Shown here: piece after piece, positions 53,064 through 62,923 of the stretch
Position numbering within the stretch: position 1 is the first letter of the stretch
Layout: the number at the start of each line of letters is the position of its first letter
NCBI RefSeq assembly: GCF_014696385.1
Contig: NZ_JACJQB010000001.1
Span: 124,001 to 188,000, forward strand
Direction: 5' to 3'
DNA length: 64,000 nucleotides
Source: Pseudanabaena mucicola FACHB-723
GTDB taxonomy: Bacteria > Cyanobacteriota > Cyanobacteriia > Pseudanabaenales > Pseudanabaenaceae
Notes under the pieces: model-generated
The model's database searches: none
Seen by the model: the letters and a program-made list of their open reading frames with translations, nothing else
Told to the model about the DNA's origin: nothing
Program-made: the position numbers and the translations under genes

Positions 53064-54980
53064 TCAGGGATTTACTATTTCAAATTGAATCTTTTTCTTG
53101 TCTACTTTTTTGATCAAACCATCTAAATAATGTTCATTTAATAACTTCAAACAATAGCCATCCACAGTCCCTTCCTTAGAATTAGCTGTTTTGTACAATT
53201 GAGTCTGAATAGATTTAAGCCAATCTAGTTCTTCAATTAAGTCTTGGTGAAAATTTTCATACTTATACCTATCACATATAGACCAAAAAATATATCTTTG
53301 ATCCTTACGCTCGATTTGCATAAGAGTGTCTATAAATTCTTGAGGAGAGATATATTTTAAGATCGGGACATCATAATATGTATGTTCACATATATCCTGA
53401 TTAGAATGGCTATCTATACATATCATTCTATGAAATTTAAATACATCAATCTTCATTATATCAAGTAATTTTTTTGCTTCAATAGGAAGTTTGTCAATAT
53501 TTTCCTTTGTTCTAACTTCATTAAGATAAATATTGAACTTTTTAAATTCACTAGATTCTTTTTCTTGATATCCCAACCCCATGAATGCTCCAGAATCATC
53601 TATCAGCGTACCGCTAAAAGAAGTGAGAGATTTTAACAATTCGTTAACTTGATCCTTGGATTTAAAATCATCAACATATTTTTTGGCAGAATCCAAGATT
53701 TCTTGAGTGGATTTTGGATATAACCCAGCCTTAGAAAACAGCAAAAACAAACCAAATATATGTTTGACAATTCTAATATCACAGAAATTTCTATTAATAT
53801 AATCTGACTCGATCTTATTTAATAAATCATTAAATTCTTCATTTGTAAGACTGCTGAAATGCCATAGTTTAATCCAGTCAGGCTGATTCTCATCTTGAAA
53901 GTAACTACTGTTTAGTATTGATTGCTCTAATTCTTGACTATCTATGATTCCTTTATCAAAAAATGTCTGCCACCACTTCAGGCTTGGAAATACATTAAAA
54001 AGGTTAAGTTCAGAGTAAATTGAGGTTTTTTGAGTTTCTTCATTATGTAAATCTGATTTTATTGAATCAGATTGTTTATTTATGAAATCATCTTGCAATC
54101 TATATATTTCTTGTGGGTGAAGCCTCCCAAATCTAATTTCGACAGAAAAAGTTATAGTTGTTTTTAAGATTTCATTCAATAACTTTGGCTTGCTTTTAAT
54201 TTTGTCTGGCAAGCTAGCAAAAATCCTATCAAAATCTATTACAGTCTGCTTTAAAATCCTTAAATTTTTACAGCATAATCTATTAAATACATCTTTTACT
54301 AATTCACTATTCTCAAGTAAAAATCTTTTGGATTTTGAATCCTTTATATTGTCTATAAATTTTGTTAAAGCTTTATCAAAATCAGGAGATATATTGAAGG
54401 TCTTACCAATTAACTTTTCCTTTATAAATTTATAACTATCATTTTTGGCAAGTTCATCCTCATTAGCAATAATAAACACCTTCATTTCGTGATTTTCTAC
54501 GAAATAGTTAATATAGCCTAATAAATTTTTTATATCTATGCTACATCTTTCCAAATCATCAAATATTAAAATACTATTATCTATATTATTAAGATGATCA
54601 GGAAGACTAATATCTGGAATTTGAACATTCCAAGAAACATCATTTTTTTTGTCTGAATCTAAGTCGATTTGAAAAGTTAGCTTAAGCAAGCCTTTAATTA
54701 TTTTTGAACTTATTGCCATACCTTTTGATGACAATATAGGATGTAACAACTTGAAAAATTGTTCATCTATATCAGAAAGACTCGCTAAACCATAAAGACT
54801 TACATATATATACTTTTGCTCTCTTTTTTTTAGCTTCTCACAATATTTGTTGATGAACCAAGTTTTACCTGCCCCCCATTCACCTTTTAGTAAAATTGCA
54901 AAACTTGGTGAGTAAGATAATTTGCAGTAGTAATCTAAATAGTTTTCTATATGCTCATTGATAATTTTTTTGTTTTGCAT
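53064..54980 (-). CDS. KAP-type P-loop NTPase
   Basis: Cytosolic 638-residue NTPase with Walker A GEWGAGKT (33-40) and Walker B ILIFDDLERC (137-146), the arrangement of KAP-family P-loop proteins. The Lys/Ile/Asn-rich remainder is helical and unassigned. Codon use is far more A/T-rich than in the neighbours and HIP1 words are absent, which suggests horizontal acquisition. Next to a transposase relic and a tandem repeat. Some KAP NTPases act in phage exclusion (PifA of plasmid F); a defence role here is inference only. Confidence 0.8.
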   Translation of the reverse strand: MQNKKIINEHIENYLDYYCKLSYSPSFAILLKGEWGAGKTWFINKYCEKLKKREQKYIYVSLYGLASLSDIDEQFFKLLHPILSSKGMAISSKIIKGLLKLTFQIDLDSDKKNDVSWNVQIPDISLPDHLNNIDNSILIFDDLERCSIDIKNLLGYINYFVENHEMKVFIIANEDELAKNDSYKFIKEKLIGKTFNISPDFDKALTKFIDNIKDSKSKRFLLENSELVKDVFNRLCCKNLRILKQTVIDFDRIFASLPDKIKSKPKLLNEILKTTITFSVEIRFGRLHPQEIYRLQDDFINKQSDSIKSDLHNEETQKTSIYSELNLFNVFPSLKWWQTFFDKGIIDSQELEQSILNSSYFQDENQPDWIKLWHFSSLTNEEFNDLLNKIESDYINRNFCDIRIVKHIFGLFLLFSKAGLYPKSTQEILDSAKKYVDDFKSKDQVNELLKSLTSFSGTLIDDSGAFMGLGYQEKESSEFKKFNIYLNEVRTKENIDKLPIEAKKLLDIMKIDVFKFHRMICIDSHSNQDICEHTYYDVPILKYISPQEFIDTLMQIERKDQRYIFWSICDRYKYENFHQDLIEELDWLKSIQTQLYKTANSKEGTVDGYCLKLLNEHYLDGLIKKVDKKKIQFEIVNP

Positions 54981-55033
54981 TGTCAGACAGCTGCATGTTT
55001 GTTCTTTATAAGAATTTTATTGGTAAGAGTAGC

Positions 55034-55069
55034 AAAAAGGGGATAGTGCAATTGTACTATCCCCTTTTT
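55034..55069 (-). terminator. chlH terminator
   Basis: AAAAAGGGGATAGT paired with ACTATCCCCTTTTT, 8-nt loop, directly after the chlH stop. Separates chlH from the KAP gene. Confidence 0.9.
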
Positions 55070-55074
55070 TTACT

Positions 55075-58000
55075 TTACTCTACACCTTCAATGCGGTCTT
55101 CGAGTTCTTGATAGAGTTCACGCAATCTATCCAGATTCTCTTCACTGGTTTCCCAATAGCCGCGACCATTGACTTCTAGCAAAGTTCCAACAATTTTACG
55201 GAACGAGTTGGGGTTGAGATTTTTGAGCCGATCGCACATCTCTTTATCGTTCACATAGACATCATTAACATCTTCGTAAACCCAGTTATCTACTGCTCCA
55301 GCCGTTGCCGACCAGCCCATTGTGTTGACAAGGCGCTTGGAGATTTCGCGCACACCTTCATAACCACTCTTGAGCATTCCCTCATACCACTTAGGATTGA
55401 GAATCTTGGTGCGGGTATCGAGGCGAACTGTCTCGGTGAGGGTGCGAACTTGGGCGTTTGCAGTAGTGGTATCCGCAACAAAAGAGGCTGGTTTCTTACC
55501 ATCTTTACGCAGACTGCCAACGAGCTTAGTGGGGTCAGAGTCGAAGTAGTGAGATACATCGGTGAGACTGATTTCTGACGAATCCAAGTTTTGGAAGGTC
55601 ATGTCAACAGTTTTCAGTGAGGCTTCGTAAAGCTGACGCTGTTGCGTGTTGCTGACGTTAGCACCGAAGGCGAATGACTTGCGCGATAGATACATCTGTT
55701 GCAATTCTTCTTCGTTTTCCCATGTGCTGTTTTCCACAGCGAGGTTAACGTTAGAGGAATAGGAACCCGATGAGTTGCTGAATACGCGAGTTGCAGCTTG
55801 ACTGATGGTTAAGCCAAACTCTTCCGCTTGGGCGATCGCATGTTTCCTGACAAAGTTCATTTCCAAAGGCTCATCAGCTTCGGCTGCCATTCTCACGGCG
55901 CGATCGATCAAGTCCATTTGATTCACGAATAAATCACGGAATACGCCAGAACAGTTAACCACGACATCAACGCGAGGTCTGCCCAGTTCTTCGAGGGGAA
56001 TCATTTCTAGACGGTTGATGCGACCAAGAGCATCGGGCATGGGCTTCACGCCAATCATGCAGAGAACTTGGGCAAGGGATTCACCGTAGGTCTTGATGTT
56101 GTCGGTTCCCCAGAGGACGACAGCGATCGTTTCGGGATAAACGCCATTATTGTCTTGACGTTGACGCTCTAACAGACGATCGACTACGGCTTTCGCTGCT
56201 TGGACTGCGGCACTCGTGGGAATCGAGTTGGGATCAAGCGCGTGCATATTCTTGCCAGTGGGCAGCACGAGTGGATTACGAATTGGGTCACCACCGGGAC
56301 TAGGCAGGATGTAATCGCCTTCAAGAGCCTTAATCAATCCGCCCAGTTCGTTGTCGGCAACGATTTGCTTGAGACAGAACTCAAGGAACTCAAATAGAGG
56401 CTTGATGTCGTCTTTATTGACATTGCCATAACCCGCTTCTTGGAGAATTTCGATCCAAGGTTCAGTTTTGCCCATGCGGAAGAAGTTGAGAACCGAGAGC
56501 TTGGAAACTCTGCCATCGTCATCCGCCTTGGCTTTGACCAATGCACCAACGGCTTGATTAGCGGCTTTGCGAATATTTGCCAAGAGTTCCACATCAGCGT
56601 AAATGCCCTTGTCACTGGATTTATAAAGCTGTTCGATATCGCGACCGATCGCTTCACACATAATTCGCAGAAGGGATTTCATGTTGTCTTCAGGGCGATC
56701 GAAGCTGGCGATGCTAGTCAAAACATCGGTCACATCTTCCACTTTCGGAGGTTCGCCAACCACATGCAGACCACATGGCAGAACGCGGGATTCGATTTCC
56801 ATCAGTTTGTTGTAAACCTGACCGATGACGTTATCACGTTCTTCGAGAGACATTTCCTTGGCATCTTGCTCAGGAAGTGCCACATCTTTGTCTAGGTTGA
56901 CCAACCTTACCTTGTCCATGATCGTGTTGGTAATCTGCACGCCACGACCACCTGTACGCAAGTCTTTGTAAGACGCAATCAATTCACTCAGTTCTTGCAA
57001 GTTGCGGCTCAAGCCTGCATTTTCGGGCGCAGGAGTGATGTAGCTGATGATTGTGGCATAACCACGACGTTTAGCGATCGTGCCTTCTGATGGGTTGTTA
57101 ACTGCGTAGTAATAGATATTAGGCAATCCACCGATCAGGCTATCGGGGTAACAATCACCAGACATACCGACTTGCTTGCCAGGCATGAATTCCATTGAGC
57201 CATGAGTACCGAAGTGGAGAACGGCATCGGCTCCCCAAATATGGTTGAGGTAGGTATAGTAAGCGACAAAGCCGTGGTGAGGAGATGCGGACTTACTAAA
57301 GAGTAAGCGCATGGGGTCGCCTTCATAGCCAAAGGTGGGCTGCACACCTACGAATAGATTTCCGTACTGCTTACCGAAGATCAGTAGGTTCTGTCCATCG
57401 GAGTTGAGATGTCCAGGAGCAGCTCCCCATTGCTCGGTAATCGCATCAACGTAGGGAGTGTTGGCTTCATATTCACTGACGGGCATCTTGTAAGCGATGT
57501 TCAATTCGGGGCTACCAACCATTGCTTCAGGGTCATGCAAGATTTCCGTCATCATTTCGTGGGAAGTCTTCGGCAGATCGGTAATGTCATAACCGTTATC
57601 GCGCAATGCTTCCGCAACCTTATGAATGGAAGAGAAAACATCTAGATAGGCGGCAGTTCCGATATTACCCTTATCGGGAGGGAAGCTAAAGATGGTGATT
57701 GCTAACTTCTTCTCATGGCGAGGTTTGCGGCGCAGGTTTGCCCACTTGATTGCACGGTTAGCGATAGTCTCGACGCGATCGCCGAGGGCATGGGCGCGAC
57801 CTGTGGCACTATCACGACCAGAGAGAACGATGGGGTCAAGTCCGCCATCGAGTTCGGGTAGAGCAACTTGCAGGGCAACTTGTACAGGGTGCAGACCAAG
57901 GTCGCTATCTTGCCATTCTTCAGTAGTTTGGAAAACTAGGGGTAGTGCCACCATGTAGGGGCGGTTGAGCTTGGCGAGAGCTTCGATCGCTTTAGGATGA

Positions 58001-59079
58001 TCTTGCTTTGCGGGCCCCCCAACGAGGGCAAAACCAGTTAAGGAGACAACGCTATCAACGATTGCGCGATCTTTTTGTTGGGGATCGTAGAAATATTCTT
58101 CCACTGCTTTCGAGAAATCTAAGCCTCCGTTGAATACGGAAATTACTCTTGCACCAAGGGATTCTAGTTCTTGTACCATTGCCACGTAATGCGCGTCATC
58201 GCCTGTGACTAGGTGAGTCCTTGCCATTAGCAGACCCACGCATGGTGCGAGAGGATCTTTCATTTCGTCAGGAATATCGGTACGGCTGTTGAACCAATCT
58301 AGATATTCGGTTGTGGACTCAAACATTTTAGGAGCGAGGGGATGCCACAGCCCCATATCAAGAAAGGTGACGGGATCTTTAATCTGTACCCGTTCGTATC
58401 CATTTTCCTTGGCGCGTTCTTTGGCGGTGGGCAGATAGTTTTGAGCAAGCATCAACAGGAAGTTTTCGAGGTTCTCGGTTGATCCGCCTAGCCAATATTG
58501 CAGGCTCAGCATGAAATTACGAGCATCCTGCGCTTTTTCCATGGGCATGTATTTGAGGATTTTGGGCAGAGTCTGTACGACCTTGAGCATACTGTCTTGG
58601 AAAGAACTGCCCGACTTCTCTTTACGCTTCCGCATAAATTGTGCGATCGCACTTTTGGACTGCCCTAGGTTTTCCATACTAAAGCTGCCCAATTTATTGA
58701 GACGCATTACCTCTGGCATGGATGGAAATACAACGCAGGCAGCTAGTCGATCGCGGTGGGGTTGCACTGCTTGGGCAATCTTGGTTGCCATATCGTCAAT
58801 GAAGATCAGCGAGGCGATAAACATATCTGCTGCCGCGATATCTTCTTTAAATGCCTCATAATTTTCAGGGCTGCGTAGCTCTTCAATTAAATATCCACTT
58901 ACCTCGATCGCTAGGTTAGGATTATTTTTATTAATCGACTTGACAGCCGCCGACATGGCGCTCTGGTACTGAGGTTCAAGCACCACATACACCAACTTCA
59001 TTAAAACCCGACCCTGTAAGTTTTCGGGAATAATACGTCTACCAGATACGGTTGCGATCGGTGGCATAGAAGTGAACAT
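55075..59079 (-). CDS. chlH: Magnesium chelatase subunit H
   Basis: ChlH of 1334 residues, full length. It begins with the N-terminal DUF3479-type domain ([20 protein letters not shown]), then the CobN/Mg-chelatase body with [18 protein letters not shown], and [20 protein letters not shown] near the C-terminus. It binds protoporphyrin IX for magnesium insertion with ChlI and ChlD, the first chlorophyll-specific step. A good AAGGAGA site sits five bases from the ATG. Confidence 0.98.
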   Translation of the reverse strand: MFTSMPPIATVSGRRIIPENLQGRVLMKLVYVVLEPQYQSAMSAAVKSINKNNPNLAIEVSGYLIEELRSPENYEAFKEDIAAADMFIASLIFIDDMATKIAQAVQPHRDRLAACVVFPSMPEVMRLNKLGSFSMENLGQSKSAIAQFMRKRKEKSGSSFQDSMLKVVQTLPKILKYMPMEKAQDARNFMLSLQYWLGGSTENLENFLLMLAQNYLPTAKERAKENGYERVQIKDPVTFLDMGLWHPLAPKMFESTTEYLDWFNSRTDIPDEMKDPLAPCVGLLMARTHLVTGDDAHYVAMVQELESLGARVISVFNGGLDFSKAVEEYFYDPQQKDRAIVDSVVSLTGFALVGGPAKQDHPKAIEALAKLNRPYMVALPLVFQTTEEWQDSDLGLHPVQVALQVALPELDGGLDPIVLSGRDSATGRAHALGDRVETIANRAIKWANLRRKPRHEKKLAITIFSFPPDKGNIGTAAYLDVFSSIHKVAEALRDNGYDITDLPKTSHEMMTEILHDPEAMVGSPELNIAYKMPVSEYEANTPYVDAITEQWGAAPGHLNSDGQNLLIFGKQYGNLFVGVQPTFGYEGDPMRLLFSKSASPHHGFVAYYTYLNHIWGADAVLHFGTHGSMEFMPGKQVGMSGDCYPDSLIGGLPNIYYYAVNNPSEGTIAKRRGYATIISYITPAPENAGLSRNLQELSELIASYKDLRTGGRGVQITNTIMDKVRLVNLDKDVALPEQDAKEMSLEERDNVIGQVYNKLMEIESRVLPCGLHVVGEPPKVEDVTDVLTSIASFDRPEDNMKSLLRIMCEAIGRDIEQLYKSSDKGIYADVELLANIRKAANQAVGALVKAKADDDGRVSKLSVLNFFRMGKTEPWIEILQEAGYGNVNKDDIKPLFEFLEFCLKQIVADNELGGLIKALEGDYILPSPGGDPIRNPLVLPTGKNMHALDPNSIPTSAAVQAAKAVVDRLLERQRQDNNGVYPETIAVVLWGTDNIKTYGESLAQVLCMIGVKPMPDALGRINRLEMIPLEELGRPRVDVVVNCSGVFRDLFVNQMDLIDRAVRMAAEADEPLEMNFVRKHAIAQAEEFGLTISQAATRVFSNSSGSYSSNVNLAVENSTWENEEELQQMYLSRKSFAFGANVSNTQQRQLYEASLKTVDMTFQNLDSSEISLTDVSHYFDSDPTKLVGSLRKDGKKPASFVADTTTANAQVRTLTETVRLDTRTKILNPKWYEGMLKSGYEGVREISKRLVNTMGWSATAGAVDNWVYEDVNDVYVNDKEMCDRLKNLNPNSFRKIVGTLLEVNGRGYWETSEENLDRLRELYQELEDRIEGVE

Positions 59080-59508
59080 GCAGTCTCCTTAAATTACTGT
59101 CCTGATTTTTGGGGGGATATATATTGCGTTTGGTTATATGATGTCAATTTTGTTACATACCGTAACAATTGGCAATTAAAGATTTATACCTATTCACTAT
59201 TTAATACCAGACAACCATTGCAGTGGTTGATTTTGGGCAGTAAATGCAATAATTTGAAATTGATTTGTTTATATTTTGTTACATTTTGTGAGCTTTGTGA
59301 TAAAGAAATGTAAAAGTTATTGTAGTGATATCCAGAGATTTCCATTAGCTGTCAGAAGCCACTGGGGTATACACAGTCACCAGCAATGACTTCTTAAAAT
59401 TTGGGTTTTGTTGTTGTGAAGAAATTGCCAACGGCGATCACAACAAAATCTTCGCTATAGACTATGGAGATTGCTACGAGAAAATAACTGAAGTGCAAGG
59501 AGTTCGTT
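59080..59508. other. Divergent promoter region chlH / FAD oxidoreductase
   Basis: A 429-bp A/T-rich region. It contains two exact copies of TTTTGTTACAT (59148 and 59274) and the palindrome at 59150. No small gene is supported. Confidence 0.6.
59150..59168. promoter_or_regulatory. TTGTTAC-N5-GTAACAA palindrome upstream of chlH
   Basis: Perfect seven-base arms, 70 bp before the chlH start. GTTACAT also occurs at 59278; GTTACA is the half-site of the RpaB HLR1 element, but the required direct-repeat spacing is not met. A dimeric regulator is inferred. Confidence 0.4.
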
Positions 59509-61062
59509 ATGAGATCGGATATGAGATCGGATTACGATTACTTGATTGTCGGCAGTGGCTTATCAGCGCTGGTTTTTGGGGCTTTGATGGCAAATTCTGG
59601 TAAGCGTGTGCAAATGCTAGAAGCCCATGAGCATCCTGGTGGATTTGGGCATACTTTTACACTGGCAAAGAAATATACTTTCAATGCTCAATTTCACTAT
59701 GTTTGGGATTGTGGCGAAGGTCAGACGGTAAATCGGGTACTCCAGAAATTGGGGCTAGACCAAGAGGTAACCTTTGAGCGATATGACCCTCATGGCTTTG
59801 ATCATATGCGGATGGAGGGCTATGCCCTAGATATTCCGTCTGAGCCTGAGGAATTGATTCAGCGATTGATTAAATTGTTTCCAGAGGCTGGCGATCGCAT
59901 TCGTGGTTTTGTGCATGAAGTGGAGAAGACGAGCATTGGTCTTAAAAATCTTGCGCCACCTGTGAGACCGATGCAACTGCTTAAACATGCCCGTGAAGTG
60001 CTGTGCGCAATTCAGTATCTCAATAGTACGCTGCAAGATGTATTTGATAAATTTCAACTGCCACAGGCTGCCCAAACGCTGTTGGCGCTGCAATGGCCAG
60101 ATTTTTTACTGCCTCCGAATCAACTGTCTTTCTATGCTTGGGTCGCGCTTTTTAAGGGCTATCAGTCGGGGGCATTTTATCCGACACAGCATTTTGAGCA
60201 TGTGATTAATTCACTGGTTAAGGTGATTGAATCCCACGGTGGACGAGTGTTGCTGAATCATGAGGTGATTAGTTTTAAGGTTTGCGATCGCAGTGTTACG
60301 GGTGTGGAGGCGATGAATCTCGTCACTCATGAAGGTCAAGAATTTACAGGTAAGAATGTCATCTGCAATATTGACCCCAAAAAAGCCGCCAAAATGATAG
60401 GTGAGGAAAAGTTCTCGAAGTCGGTGCGTCAAAAGCTCAATTATGACTATTCGCCATCGAACTACATGGCTTACTGTGTGGTCAAAGATCTGGATCTGCG
60501 AAACTACGGATTTGGAAATTGGAATGTTTTCCATTCGGGGCATGAGAGTTTAAATGAGTCCTTTACGCAGATGTATGAACATCATGACTTCTCTAATCCT
60601 AGCTTTGCGATTACCACACCAACTTTATTGACGGAAGTGGGTGGCGACTGTCCAGAGGATTGCCAGATTGTAGAATTTTTGACCGTTGCCAATTATGGCT
60701 ACTTTCAGCAATTACTGAATCGCGATCGCAAAGCCTACAATCAGAAGAAACAGGAAATTTTTGATTCGATTGTGGATGTCGTCGAGAAGCAATATATCCC
60801 TGATTTCAGGAAACATCTGGTCTTTCATGTCACGGGTAGCCCCACTACTAATGAGCGTTTTTGTGGTTGTCCCCAAGGTAATTCCTACGGCTCTAGTCTC
60901 ACGCCTCGCAATATGGGTTTGGGGCGGTTAAATCATGAAACTTCGCTTAAGAATTTCTATTTCTGTAATGCATCATCGGGTTATCCCGGATTTGCGCCCA
61001 CCTTTTGGACAGGAGCGCTGCTGTATCAGAGATTATCGGGCGATGCAATTTTAACAGCTTAA
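59509..61062 (+). CDS. Carotenoid-isomerase/retinol-saturase-like FAD oxidoreductase
   Basis: Protein of 517 residues with the N-terminal dinucleotide fold YDYLIVGSGLSALVFGALMA and HPGGFGHTF, as in phytoene-desaturase/CrtISO-type flavoproteins, and a C-terminal FAD-binding segment NFYFCNASSGYPGFAPTFW. The substrate is unknown. GGAG lies nine bases before the ATG. The first 24 bases are an exact duplication of ATGAGATCGGAT (MRSDMRSD), so either ATG may start it. Next gene downstream is another FAD enzyme, separated by 63 bp with a hairpin. Confidence 0.82.
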   Translation: MRSDMRSDYDYLIVGSGLSALVFGALMANSGKRVQMLEAHEHPGGFGHTFTLAKKYTFNAQFHYVWDCGEGQTVNRVLQKLGLDQEVTFERYDPHGFDHMRMEGYALDIPSEPEELIQRLIKLFPEAGDRIRGFVHEVEKTSIGLKNLAPPVRPMQLLKHAREVLCAIQYLNSTLQDVFDKFQLPQAAQTLLALQWPDFLLPPNQLSFYAWVALFKGYQSGAFYPTQHFEHVINSLVKVIESHGGRVLLNHEVISFKVCDRSVTGVEAMNLVTHEGQEFTGKNVICNIDPKKAAKMIGEEKFSKSVRQKLNYDYSPSNYMAYCVVKDLDLRNYGFGNWNVFHSGHESLNESFTQMYEHHDFSNPSFAITTPTLLTEVGGDCPEDCQIVEFLTVANYGYFQQLLNRDRKAYNQKKQEIFDSIVDVVEKQYIPDFRKHLVFHVTGSPTTNERFCGCPQGNSYGSSLTPRNMGLGRLNHETSLKNFYFCNASSGYPGFAPTFWTGALLYQRLSGDAILTA

Positions 61063-61066
61063 TACT

Positions 61067-61095
61067 TTACTTCCTCCGCATAGCGGAGGAAGTAA
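61067..61095 (+). terminator. Hairpin between two FAD genes, GC-ATA-GC apex
   Basis: TTACTTCCTCCGC paired with GCGGAGGAAGTAA around ATA. It lacks a following T-run, so it may attenuate rather than stop transcription. Confidence 0.65.
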
Positions 61096-61125
61096 TCTCA
61101 AAAACAAGTAATTTGGAGTCTAGCT

Positions 61126-62352
61126 ATGAAAATCGCGGTCATCGGTGGTGGTGCAAGCGGTATGACTACCGCTTACTTGCTCGATCAGCAACAACATCAG
61201 GTCACAGTCTTTGAACGACAACCGATGTTGGGCGGTCACATTCGCACCTTAACCAAAAATGTGCAGCCAAATTTATCGAATTGCGATCGCATGTTGGAAT
61301 GTGGTGTTTTAGAGTTTCCCACCGTATTTCACAGCTTTGTGAAACTGATGCAGGAGCTAGGCGTTGAGCTAAAACCGATTAATGTTGGTTCAGCTCTATT
61401 TCCTAAGGATGGCAGTCGTTTTTTGTCGGGCGCGACCATTGATAAAAATTATCAGGGTTTTCAAAAATTATTGGAATATCTCCGATTTGATCTAGTTCAT
61501 GCAAGTTCCGTGGGATTGTGGTTAGAAGCCAGATTTGCCGAGATGGAAGACTTTTATGATCAGCCGATGTCAAAGTATGTTCACAATCACAGCATCAGTA
61601 ATATTTGGCTGAAACTATTGACTATGTACAGCTATTCCATGCCCTTTGAGCTGATTGACGATTTTCCTGCCGAACTAGCTATGCCAATGTTGCGCGATTA
61701 TATTGCCGTCAAGTGGCTTAGGGTGGAAGGTGGCGTTTATTCTTATATTGAGAAGATGCTCCAACGTTTTCAGGGCGAAGTTGTCCTAAATGCTGATATC
61801 CAATCGATTTCCCGCAGTCATGATGGTGTCAGTATTTTGCGATCGCAAGATCAAGTACAGAAATTTGATCGCGTCGTATTTGCGACACCACCCGATCAGG
61901 TCTTGGCGCTACTGAGCGATCCCACCGAAGCGGAGGTCAGACGGTTTTCGGCATGGCAAGCGAATCATATGCATACGATTGTGCATTGTGATTCATCCAT
62001 TTATGATCGCCATGACATTCATAATCCTTCCGAATTTGACTTTTTCCAAACCGATCATCAGTGGGGATACAACAGTTACTTAAATGATCTTTGTGGATTT
62101 ACAGCTCCAGAGCATTATTTTCTTTCATTTCAACTGGAAGATTTAATTGCCAAAGAACGACTAATTCATAAACAGGCACATCATACACCGCTCTATACTA
62201 CGGCTGCTTTTCGATACCGTGATGAAGTTGTAAAGACTAATGGTGAAAACAAAACCTATCATGCAGGGGCTTATCTTGGTGATGGTTTACATGAGGGTGC
62301 GATTGCATCTGCTTATCGAGTTGCGGAATTACTTTCCCCTGTTGCGGTCTAA
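61126..62352 (+). CDS. NAD/FAD-binding amine-oxidase-like protein (COG2907 type)
   Basis: Protein of 408 residues with MKIAVIGGGASGMTTAYLL and the FERQPMLGGHIRT dinucleotide/FAD motif, then FDRVVFATPPDQVLALL and GAYLGDGLHEGAIASAYRV at the C-terminus. It resembles the COG2907 flavoproteins often found next to lipid-modifying enzymes, but no such partner is here. Substrate unknown. Confidence 0.8.
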   Translation: MKIAVIGGGASGMTTAYLLDQQQHQVTVFERQPMLGGHIRTLTKNVQPNLSNCDRMLECGVLEFPTVFHSFVKLMQELGVELKPINVGSALFPKDGSRFLSGATIDKNYQGFQKLLEYLRFDLVHASSVGLWLEARFAEMEDFYDQPMSKYVHNHSISNIWLKLLTMYSYSMPFELIDDFPAELAMPMLRDYIAVKWLRVEGGVYSYIEKMLQRFQGEVVLNADIQSISRSHDGVSILRSQDQVQKFDRVVFATPPDQVLALLSDPTEAEVRRFSAWQANHMHTIVHCDSSIYDRHDIHNPSEFDFFQTDHQWGYNSYLNDLCGFTAPEHYFLSFQLEDLIAKERLIHKQAHHTPLYTTAAFRYRDEVVKTNGENKTYHAGAYLGDGLHEGAIASAYRVAELLSPVAV

Positions 62353-62384
62353 TCACGGTCTACAGCGATTTGCGCTCAAACAAA

Positions 62385-62419
62385 TTAAAGGACTATGCTC
62401 TCTGAACATAGTCCTTTAA
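62385..62419 (+). terminator. Hairpin after FAD gene
   Basis: TTAAAGGACTATG paired with CATAGTCCTTTAA, 9-nt loop, 32 bp after the stop. The rest of the 284-bp intergenic stretch shows no gene. Confidence 0.75.
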
Positions 62420-62636
62420 CCGTCGTTTTGATTTTTCAGAATAACCTCCATTGATCAATCTAAAGCGAACTCGGAATGGAGAAGTTAGCGATTTTCTCTC
62501 ATCGGTCTCTTTACCAGATTGTGGTCTAGCTCTACTCTTTAGAAGGAGTATCACTACTACGGTTGATGGTGAAAGAAGTTTACTACGACTCCACTAATAT
62601 ATTAGCATAACTGCCAAAAATAGAACGACTTCAACC

Positions 62637-62891
62637 TTAAATCAATTTGCGTTGAATATAACTAATCATGTCTTTTAGGGAAATCAATTTACCGTAGTCA
62701 GCTTCGGGGATTTCGATGCTAAATGCCTCACTGAGGCCAATTAACAAGTTTAGAAAATCAAAGGAATCAATGCCTAAAGTGGTGCGGATATCTTCGTCCT
62801 CACCAAGGCTATCGAGATCGGCTTCTGGCGCAATATTGCCCAATAGATTACCGATGGTTTCTTTAATTTGGAGTTCGCTAGTAATAGTCAT
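62637..62891 (-). CDS. Acyl carrier protein
   Basis: Stand-alone ACP of 84 residues. The phosphopantetheine Ser43 sits in GIDSFDFLNL; the housekeeping FAS carrier normally has DSL, so DSF suggests a specialised carrier. It follows the E2 gene by 32 bp on the same strand, pointing to co-transcription. Confidence 0.88.
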   Translation of the reverse strand: MTITSELQIKETIGNLLGNIAPEADLDSLGEDEDIRTTLGIDSFDFLNLLIGLSEAFSIEIPEADYGKLISLKDMISYIQRKLI

Positions 62892-62923
62892 AGAGAAATC
62901 ACCTCTTATTATTTTCTAGTTAA

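Noticed and set aside
59509-59532. MRSDMRSD as a functional N-terminal motif
   Set aside because: An exact 12-bp tandem duplication of the start region; more likely slippage than function.
62420-62636. Small RNA or tRNA in the convergent gap before the ACP gene
   Set aside because: No cloverleaf, no TTC-arm consensus and no terminator-like end beyond the hairpin at 62385.
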